Shown: positions 1-5,408 of the stretch, in pieces
Position numbering within the stretch: position 1 is the first letter of the stretch
Layout of the letters: each line of letters starts with the position of its first letter
NCBI GenBank assembly: GCA_041582695.1
Contig: JBFIBB010000228.1
Span: 1 to 5,408 of the forward strand
DNA length: 5,408 nucleotides
Source: JAWKWH01 sp041582695
GTDB taxonomy: Bacteria > Pseudomonadota > Alphaproteobacteria > Rhizobiales > Rhizobiaceae
Reading direction: 5' to 3'
The notes under the pieces: generated by a model
Told to the model about the DNA's origin: nothing
Databases searched by the model: none
What the model saw: the letters and a program-made list of their open reading frames with translations, nothing else
Translations under genes and position numbers: made by a program

Positions 1-269
<269 letters not shown>

Positions 270-287
270 TCAGAATGTCTTTTCCGT

Positions 288-1571
288 TCAGGCCGCCTGC
301 CGGCAAACAGGGCGGGCCTGCAGCGTGCCGCCAATTTGGCCGGTAATATCGCATTCGATGATCTCGCCCGGCGCTCCGTTCTCGAGCGCAGCCATAAAGA
401 ACCCTTCGGTTCTCCCGAGCATATTGCGTTCAACGAGTATGTTTTGCCGGCTACCGGTCAGTTGGTCCAGTCGTCGCCGTAAAACGGTTTCGCCGGCCTC
501 GCGCAGCCGCGCGGCGCGTTCCCTGATCACCTTTTTCGGCAGTTGCGGCATTCTTGCCGCCGGCGTCCCTTCACGTGGACTGAACGGAAATATGTGGCAA
601 TGCGTCAGGCCGCACTCCTCGACAAGGCGGACGGAATTCTCGAACATTTCGTCGGTTTCGGTCGGAAATCCGGCGATCAGATCCGCGCCGAATTCGATAT
701 CGGGCCTTGCCTTGCGCATTTCCTCGCAAAAGCGGATCGAATCCTCGCGCGCATGCCGCCGTTTCATCCGCTTCAAGATCATGTTGTCGCCCGATTGCAG
801 CGACAGGTGCAGATGCGGCATCAGCCGCGGTTCGGAGCCGATGGCCTCGACCAGCGCCTCGTCAGCCTCGATGGAGTCGATGGATGAGAGGCGCAGTCGC
901 GGCAGATCCGGAACGCCCTTCAGAATGGCCGCGACGAGCCGGCCGAGCTTCGGCGCTCCGGGCAGATCGGCGCCGTAGCTGGTCATGTCGACCCCCGTCA
1001 GCACCACCTCGCGGTAGCCGTTTCCCGCAAGCCGCTTTACCTGCTCGACCACGGATCCCATGGGTACCGAGCGCGAGTTGCCGCGGCCGAAGGGAATGAT
1101 GCAGAACGTGCAGCGGTGATCGCAGCCATTCTGCACCTGAACGAACGCGCGCGCCCGTCCGTCGATGGCGTCGACCATATGCCCGGCCGTTTCGGTCACG
1201 CTCATGATGTCGTTGACGCGCGCCTTTTCGGTGTCGTTGACGCCGAAATCCGGCAATGCCCGGTAATTGTGCGCAGCCAGCTTCTCCTCGTTGCCGAGCA
1301 CCAGATCGACCTCGTCCATCGCGGAAAAATTTTCAGGAGCAGTCTGCGCCGCGCAGCCGGTCACTATGATCCGCGCATCCGGCCGTTGGCGCCTCGCCTT
1401 GCGGATTGCCTGACGGGCCTGTCGCACCGCCTCGGCAGTGACGGCGCAGGTGTTCACGATCACCGCACCGCCTGCAAGCCGGTCGAGACCCGCTTTGGCG
1501 GCCTCGCCGCGGATCACCTCCGACTCGTAGGTGTTTAGCCGGCAACCGAATGTGACGATGTCGATGCCCAT
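288..1571 (-). CDS. mtaB: tRNA (t6A37-C2) methylthiotransferase MtaB, radical SAM
   Basis: This MiaB-family radical SAM enzyme adds a methylthio group to C2 of N6-threonylcarbamoyladenosine at position 37 of ANN-decoding tRNAs (t6A to ms2t6A), in the cytoplasm. The 427-aa product has the expected layout. An N-terminal UPF0004 domain carries the three auxiliary-cluster cysteines C10 (TFGCRLN), C42 (NTCAVTAEA) and C73 (TGCAAQ). The radical SAM CxxxCxxC motif is at C150, C154 and C157 (NGCDHRCTFC), and a C-terminal TRAM-like region follows from about residue 365. TFGCRLNTYESE and NTCAVTAEA favour MtaB over MiaB or RimO. The frame is open upstream for 27 more codons to an ATG at 1652, but that would sit deep inside dapF. 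I chose the ATG at 1571 because the homologous start MGIDIVTFGC falls there, a GGAG lies 7 nt upstream, and the ATG shares one base with the dapF TGA. That overlap suggests translational coupling. Confidence 0.94.
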   Translation of the reverse strand: MGIDIVTFGCRLNTYESEVIRGEAAKAGLDRLAGGAVIVNTCAVTAEAVRQARQAIRKARRQRPDARIIVTGCAAQTAPENFSAMDEVDLVLGNEEKLAAHNYRALPDFGVNDTEKARVNDIMSVTETAGHMVDAIDGRARAFVQVQNGCDHRCTFCIIPFGRGNSRSVPMGSVVEQVKRLAGNGYREVVLTGVDMTSYGADLPGAPKLGRLVAAILKGVPDLPRLRLSSIDSIEADEALVEAIGSEPRLMPHLHLSLQSGDNMILKRMKRRHAREDSIRFCEEMRKARPDIEFGADLIAGFPTETDEMFENSVRLVEECGLTHCHIFPFSPREGTPAARMPQLPKKVIRERAARLREAGETVLRRRLDQLTGSRQNILVERNMLGRTEGFFMAALENGAPGEIIECDITGQIGGTLQARPVCRQAA

Positions 1572-2464
1572 CACGCTGCTCCGGTTCCGCCCGTCTCTTC
1601 GTCGCGGCTCCACGCGCCCGTCATCGGGTCGAACGTTCCGGAAAACTCCCATTCAGCCGGACCAGTCATGATGACATGGTTGAATTCGTTCCATTCGATT
1701 TCAAGCGGTCCGCCGGGAACCGTTACTGTCACCTTGCGTCCGGTTCTCCCGGTGCGCGCCGCCGACACGGCGGCAGCGCAGGCCGCTGAACCGCAGGCTT
1801 TTGTCAGGCCTGCGCCACGCTCCCAGGTGCGCAGCGTGATCTCGCTTTCGGAGACGACGCGGGCGATCGAGATGTTGGCGCGTTCGGGGAAAATCGGATG
1901 GTTCTCCAGCAACGGCCCGAACCTGTCGAGCGCATATGACCAAACATCGTTCTTCACCCAGAAAATCGCATGCGGGTTGCCCATCGACATCACCGATGGC
2001 GAGTGCAGCACGGGATTGTCGATCGGACCGATCTGCAGCTCAATCTTTCGCGTATCGTGAAATTCCTCGGACAACGGCACCTCGTCCCATCCGAATCGCG
2101 GAACTCCCATATCTACCGAAATCAATCCGTTCTCATGCTCACTGGCTTCGAGAACGCCCGCTACCGTCTCGAATTTGAACGCGGCTTTGCCCGTTTCCGC
2201 CGCCAGTGCCTGTACCACGCAGCGCATGCCATTCCCGCAAGCCTGCGCGTATGAACCGTCGGAGTTGATTATTTCGACGTAGTTATCCGTTCCGGGCGTC
2301 ACCGGATCGTGGATCGCCATGATCTGGTCGAACTTCGTCGCCGGGTCGGCATTGAGCGCGATTGCAGCGGCAGCCGAAACACGGTCGGTGCGGCCGCGCA
2401 TGTCGGCAACGATGATCTCGTTACCGAGCCCGTTCATCTTGGCAAATTGCGCCCGTTCAGCCAT
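1571..2464 (-). CDS. dapF: Diaminopimelate epimerase DapF
   Basis: DapF interconverts LL- and meso-diaminopimelate without a cofactor, the last step before lysine and the source of meso-DAP for peptidoglycan. The 297-aa cytoplasmic protein shows both catalytic cysteines in their family motifs: C76 in ACGNGMRC and C224 in WERGAGLTKACGSAACA. Other family signatures are KMNGLGNEI near the N-terminus, SMGNPHAIFWV (about 160-170) and FPERANIS (about 192-199). The second cysteine loop reads CGSAACA where many bacteria have CGSGACA or CGTGACA; I recall this as common in rhizobia and do not take it as a defect. The ATG at 2464 has no good Shine-Dalgarno sequence; instead a 12-bp perfect palindrome abuts it. 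Met10 would be an alternative start but also lacks a clear ribosome binding site. The stop overlaps the mtaB ATG by one base. Confidence 0.95.
   Translation of the reverse strand: MAERAQFAKMNGLGNEIIVADMRGRTDRVSAAAAIALNADPATKFDQIMAIHDPVTPGTDNYVEIINSDGSYAQACGNGMRCVVQALAAETGKAAFKFETVAGVLEASEHENGLISVDMGVPRFGWDEVPLSEEFHDTRKIELQIGPIDNPVLHSPSVMSMGNPHAIFWVKNDVWSYALDRFGPLLENHPIFPERANISIARVVSESEITLRTWERGAGLTKACGSAACAAAVSAARTGRTGRKVTVTVPGGPLEIEWNEFNHVIMTGPAEWEFSGTFDPMTGAWSRDEETGGTGAA
1579..1582 (-). promoter_or_regulatory. Ribosome binding site deciding the mtaB start
   Basis: GGAG on the minus strand lies 7 nt before the ATG at 1571, inside the last codons of dapF. It supports the internal start over the longer frame opening at 1652. 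Confidence 0.65.
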
Positions 2465-2476
2465 GGTTCCGGAACC
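2465..2476. promoter_or_regulatory. Perfect 12-bp palindrome touching the dapF start codon
   Basis: GGTTCCGGAACC is a perfect palindrome immediately upstream of the dapF ATG, where the ribosome binding site would be expected. It could be a repressor half-site pair or could fold in the mRNA near the start codon, but a role is inference only. No other part of the 63-nt gap (2465-2527) gives a clear promoter: CATATA/TATAGG near 2492-2500 is -10-like on the minus strand but has no matching -35. Confidence 0.45.
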
Positions 2477-2527
2477 GTTTGGGTTTCGCCGCCTATATGG
2501 CCGAAAGCGGACCCGATTACCACCCTG

Positions 2528-3613
2528 TCAGGCGAATTGGATTTCCGGTACGTCCCAGGTTTCGCCGGGCTGCATCGGCCGGAAACGTTCGCGCCCGATT
2601 TTACCGGCATCGAGCGCCGCGTGCAGCGCGTCTCGCGGTTCCTCGATCGCCTCGTTTGTCAGCTGTACCGTACCCCAGTGATGCCCGGCGGCAAATGCAG
2701 CCCCGCAAAGGCGGAATCCCTCCACAGCCTCGCGCGGATTCTGATGCTGGCCTTTCATGAACCAGCGCGGCTCGTAGGCGCCGATGGGAAGGATTGCGAG
2801 GCGGAATCCACCGTGTTTCTCCGCCGCAGCGCGATAATTCCGGCCCTCGTGGAAACCCGTATCGCCGATGTGATAAATCTTGCCCGCATCGGACTCGACC
2901 ACGAATGCCGACCACAACGCCATGCGCCGGTCGAAAGTTCCGCGCGCCGACCAGTGATGCGCCGGTTCGAAATGCAACCGCAGACCGTGCGTTTCCACCA
3001 TGTCGCCCCAGTCGCCCGACTGTATGCGCATATCGCCGACAGCGTCCCGCACGATTGCGTCGTTGCCGAGCGGCGTCACCACCAGCGGATCATGCGCTGC
3101 TTTCAGGCGTTTCAGGGTCAGGACATCGAGATGGTCGTAGTGATTGTGGGTCAGCAGCACGACATCGACGGGTGGCAGGTCGGAAAATGCGACACCGGGA
3201 GGGTTTACCCGCTTTGGTCCCGCAATCTGAAAAGGGGAAGCCCGGTCCGACCACAGCGGATCAGTCAGGATATTGACGCCTGCCGTCTGGATCAGAAGCG
3301 TCGCATGGCCGACCATCGTTACGCGCAGCCCCGACCCGTTCACGCGCGCCTCGGGCTTTGCTGGAGCGTGCGGGCTCGGCCATTCCGGCGGCCATTTCCT
3401 TCGGCCGTTGCTCAGTTGCCAGCGCAACAGATCGGCAAAACTGCGCGGCGGGATACCATCGGGATTGAAAAATACCCTGCCGTCGAAATGGTCGGAAACC
3501 GGGCCTGAATAATAGCGGTTCGCTGCCTGGCTGCGACCCGCAGCCAGCCCGCCGCCGAAAACTGTCGCAATGCCGGAAAATCCGAACCATTTGACCAGGG
3601 TTCTGCGTTTCAT
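2528..3613 (-). CDS. NAPE-PLD-like metallo-beta-lactamase-fold hydrolase with probable Tat signal
   Basis: This 361-aa protein is a zinc-dependent phosphodiesterase-type hydrolase of the Lactamase_B_2 (UlaG/NAPE-PLD-like) group. The metal-binding THNHYDHLD is at residues 155-163 (H156, H158, D160, H161). Further ligands expected from the family are in PAHHWS (H219/H220), HIGDTGF (D251) and AGHHWGT (H311/H312). IGAYEPRWFMKGQHQNP (about 277-293) closely resembles the same segment of N-acylphosphatidylethanolamine phospholipase D. The N-terminus MKRRTLVKW followed by a Gly/Ala-rich hydrophobic stretch to about residue 25, then SQA-ANRYY at 28-35, looks like a twin-arginine signal with cleavage near residue 30, so the enzyme is probably periplasmic. 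The start at 3613 is well fixed because an in-frame TGA lies about seven codons upstream with no other ATG between. The ribosome binding site is weak. The bacterial substrate is unknown; lipid phosphodiester is a guess from the family. Confidence 0.88.
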   Translation of the reverse strand: MKRRTLVKWFGFSGIATVFGGGLAAGRSQAANRYYSGPVSDHFDGRVFFNPDGIPPRSFADLLRWQLSNGRRKWPPEWPSPHAPAKPEARVNGSGLRVTMVGHATLLIQTAGVNILTDPLWSDRASPFQIAGPKRVNPPGVAFSDLPPVDVVLLTHNHYDHLDVLTLKRLKAAHDPLVVTPLGNDAIVRDAVGDMRIQSGDWGDMVETHGLRLHFEPAHHWSARGTFDRRMALWSAFVVESDAGKIYHIGDTGFHEGRNYRAAAEKHGGFRLAILPIGAYEPRWFMKGQHQNPREAVEGFRLCGAAFAAGHHWGTVQLTNEAIEEPRDALHAALDAGKIGRERFRPMQPGETWDVPEIQFA

Positions 3614-3634
3614 GGCTGTACCATGTAACCATCA

Positions 3635-3655
3635 CCGGGCCGCAATCAACCCCGG
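3635..3655. repeat. Weak inverted repeat between the DUF2189 gene and the hydrolase gene
   Basis: CCGGG at 3635-3639 pairs with CCCGG at 3651-3655 across an 11-nt loop, in the 61-nt gap between the two minus-strand genes. No T-run follows on the minus strand, so it is not a canonical terminator and the two genes could be co-transcribed. It may be chance in GC-rich DNA. Confidence 0.25.
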
Positions 3656-3674
3656 AAAGTAACAGGCGCGGCAA

Positions 3675-4472
3675 TTATTCGGAAGCGGGTTCTATGGCGC
3701 GCTTATAGAGATGCCAGGTCGCATGACCCAGAACCGGCAGAACAACCAGCAGCCCGGCGAAAGCAGGCAGCATTGCGAATATCGCCAGCAACGTGACGAC
3801 GATACCCCAGGCGAGCATCGAAACCGGGTTCTCGATCACCGTCCTGAAACTGGTCACGATGGCGGTGACGAAATCGATTTCCCGGTCGAGTAGCAGCGGA
3901 ATCGAAATCACCGTTGCGGAGAACAGGACCATCGCCAGCACCGCCCCCACTGCGGTTCCTACCGCCAGAAAAGCCGCGCCCTCCGGCGTGGTCGTCACGA
4001 TCGTCAGAAACGCGCCAACACTCGAAAACGATTTGAAGCCGAGGAAAAGCGCCAACAGCAGGCGCACCTGGTAGATCCAGATCCAGAAGATGAACAGCAC
4101 CACGAGCGCCATCCAGCCAAGCTGGCGCTCGCGCTGGCGCACAATAACGGTGAGCACGTCTCGCCACGCCAGCGGCATTCCAGCAGCGAGCCTACGGCTG
4201 ACTTCGTAGAGTCCGACGGCAACAAACGGGCCGATCAGCGGAAAGCCGATCGCCACCGGAATGATCATCCACGGCATGCCGAACAGCTTCAACGCGGCCA
4301 GAATGAACAGACCGCCGGCAAAATAGACCGCACCGAAAAACAGTCCGAACAGCGGCGCGCGCAAAAAATCCGACATTCCCGCACGCAGGCAATCGGCAAT
4401 GTCGCCCGGCGACAATTGCCGCACCGCAGGCATGCCGGCCGTTGCGCCGCTGTGGTTGCCGCTTTTGGTCAT
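3675..4472 (-). CDS. DUF2189-type integral membrane protein
   Basis: The 265-aa protein is an inner-membrane protein with about five or six hydrophobic segments, roughly at residues 41-62, 68-90, 119-144, 165-193 and 219-248 (the last may be two helices). It fits the DUF2189 family through its ~30-residue polar N-terminus followed by a conserved LSPGDIADCLRAGMSDF-like stretch, GFPLIGPFVAVGLYEVSRR (about 76-94), and PLLLDREIDFVTAI before the last segments. No catalytic motif or solute-transport signature is visible and the function is unknown. The frame is open 23 codons further to an ATG at 4541, but the ATG at 4472 has an excellent AAGGGAGGA 8 nt upstream and is preferred. It is transcribed divergently from omp19 and lies 61 nt before the hydrolase gene, so the two may form an operon. 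Confidence 0.85.
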   Translation of the reverse strand: MTKSGNHSGATAGMPAVRQLSPGDIADCLRAGMSDFLRAPLFGLFFGAVYFAGGLFILAALKLFGMPWMIIPVAIGFPLIGPFVAVGLYEVSRRLAAGMPLAWRDVLTVIVRQRERQLGWMALVVLFIFWIWIYQVRLLLALFLGFKSFSSVGAFLTIVTTTPEGAAFLAVGTAVGAVLAMVLFSATVISIPLLLDREIDFVTAIVTSFRTVIENPVSMLAWGIVVTLLAIFAMLPAFAGLLVVLPVLGHATWHLYKRAIEPASE

Positions 4473-4480
4473 CTGTGCAT

Positions 4481-4489
4481 TCCTCCCTT
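4481..4489 (-). promoter_or_regulatory. Strong ribosome binding site deciding the DUF2189 gene start
   Basis: AAGGGAGGA on the minus strand ends 8 nt before the ATG at 4472. It is the best Shine-Dalgarno match in the window and argues against the longer start at 4541. Confidence 0.85.
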
Positions 4490-4581
4490 CGCAACTCTGT
4501 GCGCCAGGACGAAATTCCCGCCTTGATCCAGAACAAGCCACGAAAGCAGATCGCGGTCAGAGCCCGTCACAAAGCCGGATT

Positions 4582-4600
4582 TTACCGCTGTGGTAAGCGG
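4582..4600. repeat. Overlapping small inverted repeats in the divergent intergenic region
   Basis: TTACC (4582-4586) and GGTAA (4592-4596) are perfect inverted 5-mers around GCTGT. The overlapping pair CCGCT (4585-4589) and AGCGG (4596-4600) is a second 5-bp stem that excludes the first. Neither is followed by a T-run on its transcribed strand. It could be an operator dyad or chance. Confidence 0.3.
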
Positions 4601-4612
4601 AAAAACCCGATA

Positions 4613-4620
4613 TTAACCAT
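4613..4620 (+). promoter_or_regulatory. TTAACCAT, possible CtrA half-site
   Basis: This is an exact match to the 8-mer described for the alphaproteobacterial cell-cycle regulator CtrA. The full TTAA-N7-TTAA site is absent: the bases 7 nt downstream are GGCG. It lies 108 nt upstream of the omp19 start and about 140 nt upstream of the DUF2189 gene start. One half-site alone is weak evidence. Confidence 0.3.
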
Positions 4621-4713
4621 GTTGGCGAATATTTTACCCCATTAGCGCCACTTTTGTGCGCCTTGAAAAAGTGTGCCACCTTAGGTACGGGCAAGCGACC
4701 GGGAAGCTCCGGC

Positions 4714-4719
4714 GGAGGT
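4714..4719 (+). promoter_or_regulatory. Ribosome binding site of omp19
   Basis: GGAGGT lies 8 nt before the ATG at 4728, a near-perfect Shine-Dalgarno sequence that fixes the start of the lipoprotein gene. Confidence 0.8.
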
Positions 4720-4727
4720 AGAAGAAC

Positions 4728-5273
4728 ATGGGCGTGTTGCAGACTGGGAAGAGGGGCGTTTGGCCGATTGCTTTGCTGTTCTTGGCCGCGGTTGGATTGT
4801 CGGCTTGCCAAGGCACGCGCCTGACCTCGCTAAGCACCCGCAATGCGGCACCCGAACCCCTTACGCCTGCACCGGCCGGGGTTGTCGAAGCCGAGGAGCT
4901 GACGCCAGTCGCAGGCGCAACCGATCCTGAAGCTTTTCCGGATGCGCCGAAGGACGAAACCCAGCCGGTGGACGTGGCTGCGGTCGATGCTCCGGATATC
5001 AGCAAGAATACGGTCGTAGGCTCCTGGAAAACCGCATCCGCCGGCGTCAATTGCCAGATGTTCCTGACGCTGACCAAATACGGCGACAATTCACGCGGCG
5101 GCACCAGGGGCTGTACCGGGGAACTCCAGGGCATGCGCGGCTGGAATGTCGCCGGCAAGCAACTTGTTCTCTACGACGAATCGGGAACCAGAATCGCCAT
5201 TCTCTATTCCACCGGAAATGAGCGGTTCGACGGCCAGACGACGGGTGGCGCCGCTGTCAGCCTGTCGCGCTGA
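4728..5273 (+). CDS. omp19: Omp19-family outer-membrane lipoprotein, Inh/AprI-type protease inhibitor
   Basis: This 181-aa lipoprotein resembles Brucella Omp19, a surface or outer-membrane lipoprotein reported to inhibit proteases. The signal has a basic n-region (K8, R9), a hydrophobic core at about 11-23 and the lipobox LSAC at 24-27, so C27 should be the lipidated N-terminus of a 155-residue mature protein. Residues 28-90 are a Pro/Ala/Glu-rich, low-complexity linker. Residues about 94-181 form the Inh-type beta-barrel domain, starting at VVGSW, with C109 and C129 positioned for the family disulfide. The end KQLVLYDESG...ILYSTG..RFDGQTTGGAAVSLSR matches the Omp19 C-terminus closely as I recall it. 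The protein ends in SLSR at the TGA, with no truncation. Inhibitory activity is inferred from the family. It is followed after 49 nt by another plus-strand gene. Confidence 0.9.
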   Translation: MGVLQTGKRGVWPIALLFLAAVGLSACQGTRLTSLSTRNAAPEPLTPAPAGVVEAEELTPVAGATDPEAFPDAPKDETQPVDVAAVDAPDISKNTVVGSWKTASAGVNCQMFLTLTKYGDNSRGGTRGCTGELQGMRGWNVAGKQLVLYDESGTRIAILYSTGNERFDGQTTGGAAVSLSR

Positions 5274-5322
5274 GAACCAGCCGTAGAAGCAGCTTCCAAG
5301 GGCACCACGGGCCGGAAATACC

Positions 5323-5408
5323 ATGCAACATGACCGGCTCGACACGCTCAACACGGTCGCCGACGCGCTGCTGCATCAAATCGAAGACGGGCGAATTGCC
5401 CGCGACCC
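5323..5408 (+). CDS. Start of an unidentified gene cut by the right edge (possibly ZapE/AFG1-like ATPase)
   Basis: An open frame begins at the ATG at 5323 and runs 28 codons (plus two bases of a probable Pro codon) to the window edge. It starts MQHDRLDTLNTVADALL and ends IEDGRIARDP. The predicted start is helical and soluble, with no signal peptide. The ribosome binding site is weak: GGAAA only 4 nt upstream. The GR-IARDP pattern at the N-terminus recalls the opening of AFG1/ZapE-type ATPases, and I recall a zapE-mdh-suc cluster near omp19 in relatives. However, no Walker motif is visible here and the guess is low confidence. The 49 nt after omp19 hold no terminator, so co-transcription is possible. 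Confidence 0.5.
   Translation, partial: MQHDRLDTLNTVADALLHQIEDGRIARD

Larger units (their letters stand above)
4473..4727. other. Divergent intergenic region between the DUF2189 gene and omp19
   Basis: This 255-bp gap must hold promoters for both directions. It contains both ribosome binding sites, a small inverted repeat (4582-4600) and a TTAACCAT word (4613-4620). It is more AT-rich around 4600-4670 than the coding flanks. A -35-like CTTGAA is at 4662-4667 on the plus strand, but the bases 16-18 nt downstream (near TACGGG) are a poor -10, so I do not call a promoter. No GANTC methylation site, rho-independent terminator or convincing small gene was seen. Confidence 0.7.

Noticed and set aside
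1572..1652. 27-codon N-terminal extension of mtaB
   Set aside because: It overlaps dapF extensively and has no homology to MiaB-family N-termini, while the ATG at 1571 has a ribosome binding site and the conserved start.
2309..3508. A 399-codon open frame on the plus strand
   Set aside because: It runs antisense through dapF and the NAPE-PLD-like hydrolase, both of which have clear catalytic motifs. Its translation shows no family motif and is typical of a GC-rich shadow frame.
4473..4541. 23-codon extension of the DUF2189 protein
   Set aside because: The extension is polar, would translate through a strong Shine-Dalgarno sequence, and has no ribosome binding site of its own that I can see.
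4661..4679. Minus-strand GTGGCAC followed by a T-rich stretch, resembling a sigma-54 promoter
   Set aside because: The -24 GG is present but the -12 GC is not at the required spacing (CA instead), so the match fails.
5284..5298. GAAGC-GCTTC inverted repeat after omp19 as a terminator
   Set aside because: The loop would be one base, too short to fold, and no T-run follows.

Overview
The window reads as ordinary core chromosome of a GC-rich alphaproteobacterium, most likely Hyphomicrobiales (Rhizobiales) near Brucellaceae/Phyllobacteriaceae. Two things point there: the minus-strand order dapF-mtaB-ftsY, which I recall as typical of rhizobia, and a plus-strand lipoprotein whose C-terminus closely resembles Brucella Omp19. 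There are no mobile elements, CRISPR arrays, tRNA or rRNA genes, and no broken genes.

Minus strand, reading right to left from about 4472 down to 1: a DUF2189-type integral membrane protein (3675-4472); a metallo-beta-lactamase-fold hydrolase of the NAPE-PLD-like family with a probable Tat signal (2528-3613); dapF, diaminopimelate epimerase (1571-2464); mtaB, the ms2t6A37 tRNA methylthiotransferase (288-1571), whose ATG overlaps the dapF stop by one base; and the N-terminal 89 codons of ftsY, the SRP receptor (1-269), cut by the left edge. Gaps are 61, 63, -1 and 18 nt, so dapF-mtaB-ftsY looks like one transcription unit, possibly with the two upstream genes. The products serve separate housekeeping jobs: lysine and peptidoglycan precursor supply, tRNA decoding fidelity, and membrane-protein targeting.

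Plus strand: a 255-bp divergent intergenic region (4473-4727) holds both ribosome binding sites, a small inverted repeat and one perfect TTAACCAT 8-mer (a CtrA half-site-like word). It is followed by omp19 (4728-5273), an outer-membrane lipoprotein with an Inh/AprI-type protease-inhibitor domain, and after 49 nt by the first 28 codons of another gene that runs off the right edge.

The most unusual feature is at the left edge. Sixteen perfect tandem copies of a 6-bp unit lie inside the ftsY reading frame and encode an uninterrupted Glu-Pro repeat in the N-terminal linker of the SRP receptor. The repeat continues beyond the window. Its purity suggests recent or ongoing slippage, and each unit gained or lost changes the linker by two residues without a frameshift. 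I did not see an undescribed multi-gene system.
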